NCBI GenBank assembly: GCA_003220345.1
Contig: QHSC01000091.1
Span: 1-64,000 of the forward strand
Length of the DNA: 64,000 nucleotides
Reading direction: 5' to 3'
Source of the DNA: Candidatus Rokuibacteriota bacterium
Lineage (GTDB): Bacteria > Methylomirabilota > Methylomirabilia > Rokubacteriales > CSP1-6
The notes below the pieces were generated by a model, which worked only from the letters and a program-made list of their open reading frames with translations, searched no databases and was not told where the DNA came from. The position numbers and the translations under genes were made by a program. Shown piece after piece: positions 10,086-23,151 of the stretch (positions within the stretch are counted from its first letter, which is position 1; each line of letters begins with the position of its first letter).

Positions 10086-12206
10086 CTATGGCCGACGGCC
10101 GGGGCTCCGAGGGAGGACGCGGGGGACGAGGGAGACAGATCCCTCCCACACGCTACCGGGCGCGAGCGTCACGGCCCAGGTCAGGAGCAGCGCCGAGCCC
10201 TGGTAGATTCGCTCGAAGCCGCTCTCGGACAGCGACACCGTCTCGATGGGCGCCCAGCCGATGTGGGCGCCCGCGGACCACGCGAGTCCGATCTCGCCAC
10301 CGATCCACTCGTCCACGAGGCTGAGCGTCTGCGCGCCGCCGAGGGCGCCGCGCGAGCCCAGCGACGGTCTTCCCTCCACGCGGTAGTACCGTCCCTCCGC
10401 CTCGCCCGCGGTGAGCGTGAGGTTGAGCTGCACGGCCCAGCGCCCTTCGACCGGGTCTTTACCATGCCAGTGGAGACGGTATTCCGCGCGCACTTCGGCC
10501 TGCTCCGAGCTGATGGAGACACGCTTCTCCACGCGAAGAGGCCAGCCGTCGGGCGCATCGAGGTGAAGCGAGGCCTCGAGCCCCGTCCCCGAGGCGGACA
10601 CGCGCGCGTGGAAAGCCCGTTCTCCCAAGGCGAGCCGCGCCTCCGCCCACGGGTTGAGCGGATCGGGAGGATCGCCGGGGGGAAAGAATCCTTCGAGGAG
10701 CGAGGCGCGGCGCCACGGATCGTAGTCGAGGAGCTTCTGGAGGCCGTCCTCCTTCACCGTGGGCGACGAGTGGATGGTCTTGGTTCCCGTGATGTCCGCC
10801 ACCCCGAGCCTGTCCTTGACGAGACCGTGGTAGGCCTCCGGCCGCCGCGTGAAGACGCCGGCGACATCGAGATCGAGAGGACGGAAGGCGAGCTCGCTCA
10901 CCGTCCCCCCGGCCTCGGGGCGGAGGGTGACCGTGAGCTCTCGCGTGCGCGCGCGGATCTCTTCGCGTCCGTCGCCGTTGATGTCCTCCCGCGTCCACTC
11001 GACCGCCGATCTCGGGCCCGCCTCGTCCAGGATGCGCTCGGCGGCCACGAGCGCGCTCTTCACGGCGCGGCGGAGATGCGGCAGGTAGCAGCCGCCGAAG
11101 ACCCCGTGCCAGTAGGCGTCGTTGGCCTGTCCGCGCCAGAGATCCTCGCGCGCGGCCTGAAGGCGCGGGTCGTCGGGGCGGGCCCGGAGCGCCTCGTGCA
11201 GACGGCGCGACAGGGCGAGCATGATCGCATACGCATCGCCCATCTCCGGATACTTCACGAGAAAGTTGCGCCAGAAGCCGCCGCGAAGGAGCCGCGTCAG
11301 TCGAGCGCCATCGGGCAGGGTCTCGAGCCGGCGTCGCGTCTCCTCGAGCTCCTGGGCGGCGGCGGCGGGCAGCGCCCAGTCGCCCATCTCCGTGTAGGAG
11401 GCGGTGGGCAGATAGACGGAGCCCTCCGGCGGCGCCGCGTCGAGGCAGGCGGAAAACGTCGACATCCGGAGCCACGGCGCCGCTACCAGGGCCTCGAAGA
11501 ATCTCGGGAGCCATCGCTCTTCATACGCGAGATGGTGCGTGCCCGGCCACACTCCGAACTTCTCGCCGTCGTCGAAGAGGGTCAGCGCCCCCGCCTCGCG
11601 CCGCGACTCGAGATAGCCGAGCGCCTCTTCGGGGGCGGCGAAGGGCACGAGGTAGCGGAGGCGCTGGCTGATGGGAAAGACGGCGAGCCGGTCGCCCTGC
11701 TCCTCGGTCAGGTAGTAGCCGCCCAGGGACTCGGGCTCGAGCCCGGCGAGGGCGAAATGGGCATCGTCGAGAAGGACGAACTCCACGCCGGCGCGGCGGA
11801 GGATGCGGGGCAGCTGAGGCTCCCACACGCGCTCGGCCAGCCACATGCCCCGAGGGCGGACGCCGAAATTGGCGCGGAGGAACTCGGTCAGGGCCTGGAT
11901 CTGCCCGACCTTGTCCTCGTCGGGCAGCATGGCGAGGATGGGCTCGTAGAAGCCGCCCGTGAGGATCTCCACACGGCCCGAGGACACGAGGCGGCCCAGC
12001 AGGTCGAAGGTCGCGGGCGCCCGCTCCCGGAGGAAGGCGAGGAGACCGCCGGAGCAGTGCACGGCCACCACCATCCCCTCGACGGCGCCGGCGGCTTCGA
12101 GAAAGGGATGATAGGCCCGGGCCGCCGCCTCGAGCACGACGGAGTCGAAGTTGCCGACGGGCTGATGGTTGTGAACGCCGAAGAGGAAGCGGAGCCCTTC
12201 ACTCAC
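10086..12206 (-). CDS. glycoside hydrolase family 57 (alpha-amylase / 4-alpha-glucanotransferase type)
   Basis: FLFGVHNHQPVGNFD, VEILTGGFYEPILAMLP, GMWLAERVWEPQLPRIL and C-terminal DUF1925/1926-like region. Confidence 0.88.
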   Translation of the reverse strand: MSEGLRFLFGVHNHQPVGNFDSVVLEAAARAYHPFLEAAGAVEGMVVAVHCSGGLLAFLRERAPATFDLLGRLVSSGRVEILTGGFYEPILAMLPDEDKVGQIQALTEFLRANFGVRPRGMWLAERVWEPQLPRILRRAGVEFVLLDDAHFALAGLEPESLGGYYLTEEQGDRLAVFPISQRLRYLVPFAAPEEALGYLESRREAGALTLFDDGEKFGVWPGTHHLAYEERWLPRFFEALVAAPWLRMSTFSACLDAAPPEGSVYLPTASYTEMGDWALPAAAAQELEETRRRLETLPDGARLTRLLRGGFWRNFLVKYPEMGDAYAIMLALSRRLHEALRARPDDPRLQAAREDLWRGQANDAYWHGVFGGCYLPHLRRAVKSALVAAERILDEAGPRSAVEWTREDINGDGREEIRARTRELTVTLRPEAGGTVSELAFRPLDLDVAGVFTRRPEAYHGLVKDRLGVADITGTKTIHSSPTVKEDGLQKLLDYDPWRRASLLEGFFPPGDPPDPLNPWAEARLALGERAFHARVSASGTGLEASLHLDAPDGWPLRVEKRVSISSEQAEVRAEYRLHWHGKDPVEGRWAVQLNLTLTAGEAEGRYYRVEGRPSLGSRGALGGAQTLSLVDEWIGGEIGLAWSAGAHIGWAPIETVSLSESGFERIYQGSALLLTWAVTLAPGSVWEGSVSLVPRVLPRSPGRRP

Positions 12207-13092
12207 GATCGATGTCCCGGTGCCGGACCACGGGGGCGGCGCCCGTGGCCTCGAGCGCCCGGCGCAGCGACTCGACGAGCGTGACCGAGCGATGGCGGCC
12301 CCCCGTGCAGCCGATGGCCACCGTGAGGTAGGCCTTGCCTTCGCGCTGATAGAGGGGCACGAGGAAGCGGAGGAGATCCTCCAGCTTGGCGAGGAGCTGG
12401 CGCGCCTCCTCGAAGGACAGCACGTACTGCGCCACGGGCTCGTCGCGGCCGTCCAGCGGCTTGAGGGCGGCCACGAAGTGCGGGTTGGGCAAGAAGCGGA
12501 CGTCGAAGACGAGGTCGGCGTCGTAGGGCGCTCCGTGCTTGAAGCCGAAGGACATGAGCGACACCGTCAGCCCGTCGCGCGAGCCATGGGGGCCATAGGC
12601 CTCCACGAGCCGGTCCTTGAGCTGGTGCACGGAGAGCCCGGTGGTGTCGATGATGCGATCGGCGACCCCGCGCAGGTGGGCGAGCGCCGTGCGCTCGGCG
12701 CGGATGCCCTCGAGCACGCTCCCCTCGCCGGCCAGGGGATGGCGGCGGCGCGTCTCCTGGTAGCGTCGCACGAGGGTCTCCTCCCCCGCTTCGAGGAAGA
12801 GCACCTCGGGCTTGTGCCCCTGGGCGCGCAGCTTGTCGAGCGTCTCCATGAGGTGGGCGAGGTATTCGCCCTCGCGGATATCCACCCCCAGCGCGATCAT
12901 TCGGATGTCGCGGCTCGAGTGCTCGCAGAGCTCCGCGAAGGTGGGGATGAGCGTGGTGGGGAGGTTGTCCACGCAGAAATATCCCAGGTCCTCGAGGCAC
13001 TTGATGGCGTAGCTCCGTCCCGCTCCCGACATGCCCGTGATGATGACGAAGCGAGGCGCGGGGACGGACGCGGCCGATTGCTCGGCGGGCAT
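12199..13092 (-). CDS. rapZ: RNase adapter / nucleotide-binding protein RapZ
   Basis: IITGMSGAGRSYAIKCLEDLGYFCVDNLPTTLIP...GCTGGRHRSVTLVE. Confidence 0.93.
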   Translation of the reverse strand: MPAEQSAASVPAPRFVIITGMSGAGRSYAIKCLEDLGYFCVDNLPTTLIPTFAELCEHSSRDIRMIALGVDIREGEYLAHLMETLDKLRAQGHKPEVLFLEAGEETLVRRYQETRRRHPLAGEGSVLEGIRAERTALAHLRGVADRIIDTTGLSVHQLKDRLVEAYGPHGSRDGLTVSLMSFGFKHGAPYDADLVFDVRFLPNPHFVAALKPLDGRDEPVAQYVLSFEEARQLLAKLEDLLRFLVPLYQREGKAYLTVAIGCTGGRHRSVTLVESLRRALEATGAAPVVRHRDIDRE

Positions 13093-13099
13093 GCTCTCC

Positions 13100-14560
13100 T
13101 CAGCGCTTCTTGGGCTGGAGCCGCCGCTGGTGCGACGGGAGAATGCCAAGCTCCTCCCGGTATTTGGCTACCGTGCGTCGCGCGATGGTGAGGCCCTGCC
13201 CGCGCAGGACCTGGGCGATCTCCTGGTCCGACAGCGGCTTGCCCGCGTCTTCGGCGGCCACGAGGTCCCGGATGTTCTTCTTGACGGAGACCGAGGAGAC
13301 CATCTCCCCGGAGTCCGAGGCGATGCCGCTGTGGAAGAAGTACTTGAGCTCGAACAGCCCCTGGGGCGTCTCCACGTACTTGTTGGTGGTGACGCGGCTG
13401 ATGGTGGACTCGTGCATGCCGATGTCCTCGCCCACGTCCCGGAGCGCCAGAGGGCGCAGGTGGGCCACGCCCCGGTCGAGGAAGTCGCGCTGGAACTTCA
13501 CGAGGCTCTGGGTCACCTTGCGCAGGGTGCGCTGGCGCTGCTCGACACTCTTGATGAGCCAGACGGCCGAGCGCAGCTTCTGCTCGACGTACTGCCGGGC
13601 CTCGTCGCCGGAGCGGCGCAGGAGCGAGCGGTAGAGGGCGTTGACGCGCAGGCGCGGAATCCCCTCCTCGTTGAGCACCACCACGTAGTCGTCGCCCACC
13701 TTGTGGATGGAGACGTCGGGCGCGATGTACCGCTGCTCGGAGGGGGAGAAGCGGCGGCCCGGCTTGGGCTCGAGCCCCTGGATCTCCTCCACCGACTCCA
13801 TGATCCGATCGAGGGAGAGCTTGAGCGTCCGCGCGATGTCCGCGTAGCGGCGGCGCTCGAGGTCCTCGAAGTGCTTCTCCACGATCTCCACGGAGACGGG
13901 ATCGGGCTCGGCGTCGGCGGTGAGCTGGAGGAGGAGACACTCCTGGACGCTCCGCGCGGCCACCCCCGTGGGGTCGAAGGCCTGAACGATGCGCAGGGTG
14001 GACTCGACTTCCTCGGCGGTCACCCCCATCCCCTTGGCGATCTCGTCCACCCCGGCGCGGAGGTAGCCGTCCTCGTCGAGATTGCCGATGATGGCCTCCC
14101 CGATGGCCACCATCCGCGGGTCGTCCGTGGCCAGCCGCAGCTGCTCCTCGAGGTGCTCGGCGAGCGAGGTGGCCGTGCGCCCGAGGTTCTCGAAGGGCAG
14201 GTCCTCGCGCTCCTCCGTGGAGACGGGCGTCCGCTCGTCCTGCTGGTCGAAGACGGCCGAGGTCAGATCGAAGGGCAGATCGTCCGCGCGCTCCCCGTCG
14301 ACGGAGGAGGTCTCCTTGGACGCCGGCTCGGTGGGAGCGGGCGCGGGGGCGAGCTCCGTTCCGTCCGCGGCGGTGGCCGTGGCCGCCTCGCCGTCCACCT
14401 CCTGCTTCTCTTCGGGCAGCTCCTCGAGGAGCGGGTTCTCCTCCAGCTCCTTGCGCACGACCTGCTCGAGCTCGAGCGTGGACAGCTGCAGGAGCTGGAT
14501 GGCCTGCTGGAGGAGCGGGGTCATCACAACCCGCTGGGTGGCGCGGAGAGAAAGACGCAT
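13100..14560 (-). CDS. rpoN: RNA polymerase sigma-54 factor
   Basis: LQQAIQLLQLSTLELEQ N-term; C-terminal RpoN box ARRTVAKYREELGI. Confidence 0.97.
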   Translation of the reverse strand: MRLSLRATQRVVMTPLLQQAIQLLQLSTLELEQVVRKELEENPLLEELPEEKQEVDGEAATATAADGTELAPAPAPTEPASKETSSVDGERADDLPFDLTSAVFDQQDERTPVSTEEREDLPFENLGRTATSLAEHLEEQLRLATDDPRMVAIGEAIIGNLDEDGYLRAGVDEIAKGMGVTAEEVESTLRIVQAFDPTGVAARSVQECLLLQLTADAEPDPVSVEIVEKHFEDLERRRYADIARTLKLSLDRIMESVEEIQGLEPKPGRRFSPSEQRYIAPDVSIHKVGDDYVVVLNEEGIPRLRVNALYRSLLRRSGDEARQYVEQKLRSAVWLIKSVEQRQRTLRKVTQSLVKFQRDFLDRGVAHLRPLALRDVGEDIGMHESTISRVTTNKYVETPQGLFELKYFFHSGIASDSGEMVSSVSVKKNIRDLVAAEDAGKPLSDQEIAQVLRGQGLTIARRTVAKYREELGILPSHQRRLQPKKR

Positions 14561-14607
14561 GGGTCAGGCTCGCATGGGTCGCGTCATGGATCGCGGCTTG
14601 GGTAGCA

Positions 14608-15330
14608 TCAAAGGGAGAACTTCTCGCCGAGATAGATCTCGCGGGCCCGGGGATTCTGCGCGAGCTCCGCGGCGGTGCCGGAGGCGAGGATCTGTCCGTT
14701 GTAGAGGATATAGGCGCGGTCGGTGATGGCCAGCGTCTCGCGCACGTTGTGGTCCGTGATGAGGACGCCGATGCCGCGCTCCTTGAGCCGCCCCACGATC
14801 TCCTGGATGTCGCTGATGGCGATGGGATCGATGCCCGTGAACGGCTCGTCGAGGAGGAGGTAGCGGGGGTTCGTCACGAGGGCCCGCGTGATCTCCAGCC
14901 GGCGCCGCTCGCCCCCGGACAGCGTGTAGGCCTTGTGGCTGGCGAGTGGGGTCAGGTCGAGCTCGGCCAGGAGCTCCTCGAGACGCGCGTGCCGCTCGTG
15001 GTGGCTGAGGTCCAGGGTCTCGAGAATGGCGAGCAGGTTCTCCTCCACCGTCAGCTTGCGGAAGACGGAGGACTCCTGGGGCAGATATCCCATGCCCAGC
15101 CGGCACCGCTTGTACATCGGCAAATCGGTCACCTCACGCCCCTCCAGGAATATCCGTCCACCATCCGCGCGCAGCAGCCCCACTATCATATAGAAGGACG
15201 TCGTCTTCCCGGCTCCATTGGGTCCCAGGAGCCCGACCACCTCGCCTCGATGAATGTCCAGGGTGACCCGATCCACCACGAGACGATTCCGAAAGCGCTT
15301 CCTCAAGCTCTGCGCGATGAGTCCTTCCAC
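14608..15330 (-). CDS. lptB: LPS export ABC transporter ATP-binding protein
   Basis: [50 protein letters not shown]. Confidence 0.95.
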   Translation of the reverse strand: MEGLIAQSLRKRFRNRLVVDRVTLDIHRGEVVGLLGPNGAGKTTSFYMIVGLLRADGGRIFLEGREVTDLPMYKRCRLGMGYLPQESSVFRKLTVEENLLAILETLDLSHHERHARLEELLAELDLTPLASHKAYTLSGGERRRLEITRALVTNPRYLLLDEPFTGIDPIAISDIQEIVGRLKERGIGVLITDHNVRETLAITDRAYILYNGQILASGTAAELAQNPRAREIYLGEKFSL

Positions 15331-15356
15331 TCACAGGCTCCGCGCGGCGCCCGATG

Positions 15357-15950
15357 TCATGGGCAGACAGGGCCGCCCGGCCCCGCCTTGATGTCCGTCT
15401 TGGGTCGATCCTGGGCCGAGGGATAGAAGATGGCCTTGACCCGCTCCTGCTTGCCGCCCTCCACCAGGCTCCTGTCCTCCGCGAGATAAATGGTGATCCG
15501 CTCACCCGTGACGACGTTGTCCTCGCGCCACACCCGCGCGTTGCCGATCAGCACCACCCGCTGCTCCGCATCATAGTACTCGGCCCGATGGGCCGTGCCC
15601 ATGCGGCAGTCCCGCGTGATGATCCTGACGTTGCCCGTGGACACCACGCGCTCGATGCTTTTCGTCTTGGCGTCGGTGTAGACCTCCATGCGGTCGGCGT
15701 ACTGGATGGAGTTGTCCTGACGCGCCACCACATTGCCCTTGAAGACGGCCAGTCCCTCTTTCTGAAGACTCTCGAGGGTGTCGGAGTTCACGGTCACCGG
15801 CGCATTCTTGCCGTCGGTGGACGGCGCAGCGGGAGAAGAGGCGGCGGGACGTGATTTGGGCGCCGTCGGCTGGGCCTCCGGGGAGCGCGCGAGGACGAGC
15901 GCCCCGAGGACGATCAGCCCGACCATCGTCGCCGTCCGCCCGAGGCTCAC
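15357..15950 (-). CDS. lptA: LptA/OstA-like periplasmic LPS transport protein
   Basis: OstA-like APVTVNSDTLESLQKEGLAVFKGNVVARQDNSIQYADRMEVYTD; adjacent to lptB/lptC. Confidence 0.85.
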   Translation of the reverse strand: MSLGRTATMVGLIVLGALVLARSPEAQPTAPKSRPAASSPAAPSTDGKNAPVTVNSDTLESLQKEGLAVFKGNVVARQDNSIQYADRMEVYTDAKTKSIERVVSTGNVRIITRDCRMGTAHRAEYYDAEQRVVLIGNARVWREDNVVTGERITIYLAEDRSLVEGGKQERVKAIFYPSAQDRPKTDIKAGPGGPVCP

Positions 15951-16555
15951 GGCCGCGCTCGCCTGGTCGGCGGAGGAGGGGGCGCCGCCGCCGCTTGCCT
16001 GGCGCCGCCCTTCGTGCCGGCAAAGGTCGCCTGCACGGGGCCCCGGATAACCGTGAATTCCTCGGCCGGTCGCGTGTCGAGGCCGCTCCCCGTGACGACG
16101 ACCCCCGACCGATAGACGGTCACGGGCTCTTCGGTCCAGGCGCGGCTCTCCGAGTTGCTCCAGAGGAGCCGCGAGGTCTCGAGCCGGAGACCATCGCTCG
16201 AGGTCAGCACGATGTGACCGCGCATCTCGACGTCGCGCGTCTGCTGGACGAGATCACCCTCGTCCCCGGTGATGGTCCATTTCCGCGTCGGCTCCTCGAT
16301 GGCGAGCACGACCTTTCGCAGGAGGGTCTTGCCCGTGCTGTCGTACGAATCCGCCTGCTCGGCGTCCAGGCTCCACCGATAGCCGGTCTTGCCGTCCTCT
16401 TGAAGGTGGATCTCCCGGATCTGCTGATCGGACTGGGCGGGAACGATATCCGGAGGCGGCGCCGCGGCCCGATGTCCCTTGACGACGAGGACACCGATGA
16501 CGATCGTCACGAAGAGGACGACTCCGAGGAGAATGCCGGCGGCGGTCTTTTGCAT
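15947..16555 (-). CDS. lptC: LPS export protein LptC
   Basis: N-terminal TM then IREIHLQEDGKTGYRWSLDAEQADSYDSTGK; overlaps lptA start by 4 nt. Confidence 0.75.
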   Translation of the reverse strand: MQKTAAGILLGVVLFVTIVIGVLVVKGHRAAAPPPDIVPAQSDQQIREIHLQEDGKTGYRWSLDAEQADSYDSTGKTLLRKVVLAIEEPTRKWTITGDEGDLVQQTRDVEMRGHIVLTSSDGLRLETSRLLWSNSESRAWTEEPVTVYRSGVVVTGSGLDTRPAEEFTVIRGPVQATFAGTKGGARQAAAAPPPPPTRRARP

Positions 16556-16585
16556 ATGCAAGTTCGGTACCACGCTAGCATAGAG

Positions 16586-16619
16586 CCCCCCACCGAGGCA
16601 AACACGAAAGGTAGGGGGG
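16586..16619 (-). terminator. G/C-rich hairpin between kdsC and lptC
   Basis: CCCCCCACC (16586..16594) pairs with GGTAGGGGGG (16610..16619) with one bulge. Confidence 0.4.
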
Positions 16620-16626
16620 TTGAAGC

Positions 16627-17139
16627 CTAAATCTTCGGCGGCCAAGCCTTCCGTCCGCGGAGCAGCATTTCAATAGCTTCCCTGACAGCCCCGCGCCCGC
16701 CGTCAAATCTGGAAACCCAGCCGACAGCACGCTTCACTTCCGCCGCGGCATCGGCCGGCGCAAGGGCAAGGCCCGCCATTCGCATGAGGGGCAGATCGGG
16801 GAGGTCGTCGCCCATCACGGCGACGACCGAAGCCTTCAGACGAAGCCGGGTGAGGATGTCGCGGAAGACCTCGGCCTTGTCGCTCGCGCCCTGGTGGACC
16901 TCGACCACGCCGAGCTCCGTCATCCGCCGCGTGACGGCCGCCGAGGCCCGGCCGGAGATGACCGCGATCGCCAGTCCGGCGCGCCGGGCCGCCTGCATCG
17001 CGTAGCCGTCACGCACGTGGAAGCGCTTGGTCTCCTCGCCCGCGGAGCCGAAGACGAGGGTTCCGTCGGTGAGCACGCCGTCGACGTCGAGGACGAGCAG
17101 TCGGATGCGGGCGGCCGAGGCCGGGGGCTTCGCCCTCAC
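16627..17139 (-). CDS. kdsC: KDO-8-phosphate phosphatase, HAD family
   Basis: RLLVLDVDGVLTDGTLVFG...KRFHVRDGYAMQAARRAGLAIAVISGR; GTG start overlaps kdsD stop (GTGA). Confidence 0.9.
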   Translation of the reverse strand: MRAKPPASAARIRLLVLDVDGVLTDGTLVFGSAGEETKRFHVRDGYAMQAARRAGLAIAVISGRASAAVTRRMTELGVVEVHQGASDKAEVFRDILTRLRLKASVVAVMGDDLPDLPLMRMAGLALAPADAAAEVKRAVGWVSRFDGGRGAVREAIEMLLRGRKAWPPKI

Positions 17140-18107
17140 ACGATCTTCGCGCGCAGGATGTCGTGGACGTGGATCACGCCGGCCGGGCGGCCCCCCTCGT
17201 CCGCGATGACGAGGCTCGTGATCACGCCCTCCATCAGCGCGAGCGCGCGCGCCGCGAGCTCGTCGGCGCCTATCCGCTTGGGATCGGGCGTCATGCAATC
17301 ACCCGCGCGCCGATCGAGGAGGGCGCCGTGCACGAGCTGCTGGCGCCGCAGATCGCCGTCCGTGATCACGCCGAGAAGTCCCCCCGCCGCGTCCACGACG
17401 GTGGTCATACCGAGCCCCTTGGCATTCATCTCCTCGATCGCCTCTTTCATGGTGGCGCTGTCTCGCACAATGGGAACGGCGTCGCCCGTATGCATGAGGT
17501 CGCGCACGCGGAAGAGCGATTTCCAGCCGAGGGCCCCGCGGGGATGGAGGGCGGCGTAGTCCTCCGGACCGAGCCCCCGAAGATCGAGGAGGGCCATGGC
17601 GAGCGCGTCACCCATGGCCAGCGCCGCCGTCGTGCTCGAGGTCGGGGCCAGGTTCATCGGGCACGCCTCCTCGCCCACGCCCACGTCGAGCGCCACGTCC
17701 GCCTGGCGGGCGAGCGTCGAGCTGACGCTGCCCGTGAGCACGACGAGCGGGACGCCCAGGCGCTTGATGGCGGGAAGGACGGCCAGGACCTCGTCCGTCT
17801 CTCCGGAGTTGGACAGGGCCAGGACCACGTCTCCCTTGGCCATCATGCCGATATCGCCGTGGACGCCCTCGGCGGGATGCAGGAAGTAGGCGGGCGTTCC
17901 CGTGCTCGCGAGGGTGGCGGCGATCTTGCGCCCGATGATGCCGCTCTTGCCGATGCCCGTGACGATGATGCGGCCCCGGCAGCCATGCATCAGCTCCACC
18001 GCCCGCACGAACCGCTCGTCGAGCCGCTCGCGCAGGGCCGCCACGCTCTCCGCCTCGAGCCGCAGGACCCGATCGGCCATGGCCAGGAGGCGGATCCGAT
18101 CGATCAC
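17136..18107 (-). CDS. kdsD: D-arabinose 5-phosphate isomerase (SIS + CBS)
   Basis: [38 protein letters not shown] plus CBS pair. Confidence 0.95.
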   Translation of the reverse strand: MIDRIRLLAMADRVLRLEAESVAALRERLDERFVRAVELMHGCRGRIIVTGIGKSGIIGRKIAATLASTGTPAYFLHPAEGVHGDIGMMAKGDVVLALSNSGETDEVLAVLPAIKRLGVPLVVLTGSVSSTLARQADVALDVGVGEEACPMNLAPTSSTTAALAMGDALAMALLDLRGLGPEDYAALHPRGALGWKSLFRVRDLMHTGDAVPIVRDSATMKEAIEEMNAKGLGMTTVVDAAGGLLGVITDGDLRRQQLVHGALLDRRAGDCMTPDPKRIGADELAARALALMEGVITSLVIADEGGRPAGVIHVHDILRAKIV

Positions 18108-18958
18108 GGGCCGACCTTCCCGAGCCCGTCGCGAATGGCCGCGAGCTCGTCGAGGAGCCGGGGCAGGTCGTCGAGGCGGAGCATGTTCGGCCCGTCCGAC
18201 AGGGGCCGCCCATCGGGCATGGTGCGATCGGGATCCTCGTGGATCTCCATGAAGAGCGCGTCCACGCCGACGGCGACGGCGGCCCGCGCGAGGGCCTGCA
18301 CGTATTGCCGCTCCCCGCCCGAGCGGTCCCCCGCCCCGCCCGGCAGCTGGACGGCATGGGTCGCGTCGAAGATCACCGGGTAGCCGAAGCTCCGCATGAT
18401 GGGAAGCCCGCGGAAGTCGACCACGAGATTGTTATAGCCGAAGGATGTCCCGCGCTCGGTGAGCAGGATCGACTCGTTGCCCGTGGAGCGGATCTTGTCC
18501 ACGACATTGCCCATGTCGCGGGGAGCCATGAATTGCCCCTTCTTGACGTTCACGGGCTTGCGCGTTCCCCCGCAGGCGAGAAGGAGGTCCGTCTGCCGGC
18601 ACAGGAAGGCGGGCACCTGGAGGACGTCGAGCACCTCCGCGGCTGGCCCCACCTCGGACACGTCGTGCACATCGGAGAGGACGGGCAGCCCGCTCGTCTC
18701 CTTGACACGGGCGAGGATGCGCAACCCTTCCTTGAGCCCGGGCCCACGATAGGAGTGGACGGAGGAGCGATTGGCCTTGTCATAGGACGACTTGTAGATG
18801 AAGGGCACGCGGGCCGCGGACGTCACGCGCTGGAGCCGCTCGGCCATCATGAGGGCGTGGCGCTCGTCCTCGATGGCGCAGGGCCCGCCGATGAGGGCCA
18901 GGGGCGCGCCGCCGCCGATGGTCACTCCCCCCACCGTGACCGAGCGCTCGGAGGTCAT
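18104..18958 (-). CDS. kdsA: 2-dehydro-3-deoxyphosphooctonate aldolase
   Basis: [54 protein letters not shown]. Confidence 0.95.
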   Translation of the reverse strand: MTSERSVTVGGVTIGGGAPLALIGGPCAIEDERHALMMAERLQRVTSAARVPFIYKSSYDKANRSSVHSYRGPGLKEGLRILARVKETSGLPVLSDVHDVSEVGPAAEVLDVLQVPAFLCRQTDLLLACGGTRKPVNVKKGQFMAPRDMGNVVDKIRSTGNESILLTERGTSFGYNNLVVDFRGLPIMRSFGYPVIFDATHAVQLPGGAGDRSGGERQYVQALARAAVAVGVDALFMEIHEDPDRTMPDGRPLSDGPNMLRLDDLPRLLDELAAIRDGLGKVGP

Positions 18959-19008
18959 GCCTTGGCCCGGTGACTCACGGCCTGGTGGTCCAGGGCCGCG
19001 CGGATGAA
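18661..19008. repeat. direct repeat copy 1 (pyrG 3' tip + kdsA 5' part)
   Basis: Matches 19266..19613 at constant 605-nt offset; scattered mismatches only in the left part, last ~200 nt identical by eye. Confidence 0.9.
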
Positions 19009-19265
19009 GGGATGATCGGGCAGCTCGATGATCTCCACGAGCTGCTTTTCCGCCCAGATGCCCGAGATCCGGAGCCCATTCTTCTCCAGCGCGGGCAGGT
19101 AGTCGTTGTTGACCTCATAGCGATGGCGGTGGCGCTCCTGGATCACGCCCTGGCCGTACGCGCGGGAGGCGCCGCTGCCCTCGGCCAGCATCACCGGGTA
19201 GAGCCCCAGCCGCATCGTCCCCCCCTTGTCGGTGATGTTCCGCTGCTCGGGCAGGAGGTCGATCA

Positions 19266-22140
<2,875 letters not shown>

Positions 22141-22144
22141 GGGG

Positions 22145-23041
22145 TCAGCTCGCCTTGCGCTCGGCGCGCGGGTGAAATTTTCTGTACATGGCGCGAACGG
22201 CGGCCGAGGGCAGATGCGTGTAGATCTGGGTGGTCGAGATGTCGGCATGGCCGAGCATGGCCTGGACGGAGCGAAGGTCGGCTCCCCGCTCGAGGAGGTG
22301 GCTCGCGAAGGAGTGACGCAGGGTATGGGGCGACACGGAGGCGCGGATGCCCGCCCGCCGCGCCGCCCGCTTGATCATGGCCCAGAGTCCCTGGCGCGAG
22401 AGCGGCTGCCCGTACCGGTTCAGGAACAGGCAACCGGGATCGCCCCGCTTGACGAAGCCGGAGCGCGACGTGGCGATGTAGCGCTGAACCCAGCGGAGGG
22501 CCTGCCCTCCCACCGGCACGAGGCGCTGGCGGCTGCCTTTGCCCGTGGCCATCACGTAGCCCGCCGCCTGATTGAGATCTTCCAGCCTGAGCGTCAGGCA
22601 TTCCGAGGCGCGAAGCCCCGAGGCGTACATGAGCTCGAGCAGGGCCCGGTCCCGCAGGCCTTCGGGAACGGAGATGTCCGGCGCTTCCACCAGGGCCGCG
22701 GCATCCTCGACCGACAGGGTGCGGGGCAGCCGCCGCGGCGGCCTGGGCGCCTCGAGATGCTCCGTGGGGTCGCGCCGGATCCCGCCGCTTCCCAGGAGGA
22801 AGCGGTAGAGCCCGCGCACGGCCGAGAGGTGGCGGGCCGTGCTGCGCGCCCCCAGCCCCTGCCGCCGGAGGGCCGCGAGGTATTCGGTGAGATCGCCCAC
22901 GCGGGCCGTCGCCACCGCCCGGCCCCCGCGGCCGAGAAACGTGACGAAGCCGGTCAGGTCACGACGATAGGCGGCGAGCGTATGAGGGGAGGCGCCCCGC
23001 TCTGTCTGTAGGGCGGTGAGGAACTCGCGCACCGCGTCCAC
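22145..23041 (-). CDS. tyrosine recombinase XerC/XerD
   Basis: GLRASECLTLRLEDL, VSPHTLRHSFASHLLERGADLRSVQAMLGHADISTTQIYTH. Confidence 0.95.
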   Translation of the reverse strand: MDAVREFLTALQTERGASPHTLAAYRRDLTGFVTFLGRGGRAVATARVGDLTEYLAALRRQGLGARSTARHLSAVRGLYRFLLGSGGIRRDPTEHLEAPRPPRRLPRTLSVEDAAALVEAPDISVPEGLRDRALLELMYASGLRASECLTLRLEDLNQAAGYVMATGKGSRQRLVPVGGQALRWVQRYIATSRSGFVKRGDPGCLFLNRYGQPLSRQGLWAMIKRAARRAGIRASVSPHTLRHSFASHLLERGADLRSVQAMLGHADISTTQIYTHLPSAAVRAMYRKFHPRAERKAS

Positions 23042-23151
23042 TCAGGGCCTCCGGGGCCCGGACACAGCGACGCCCCGGTAGCGGCCCATCCCAACCACCT
23101 GGGCCATGACCGGGGCGAACCCAGCCCACCGCTGAGGCATGTCGAAGTTTA

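Noticed and set aside
13020-13060. RapZ Walker A with Arg instead of Lys (GMSGAGRS)
   Set aside because: Arg at this position occurs in other RapZ-family proteins, so not treated as unusual.
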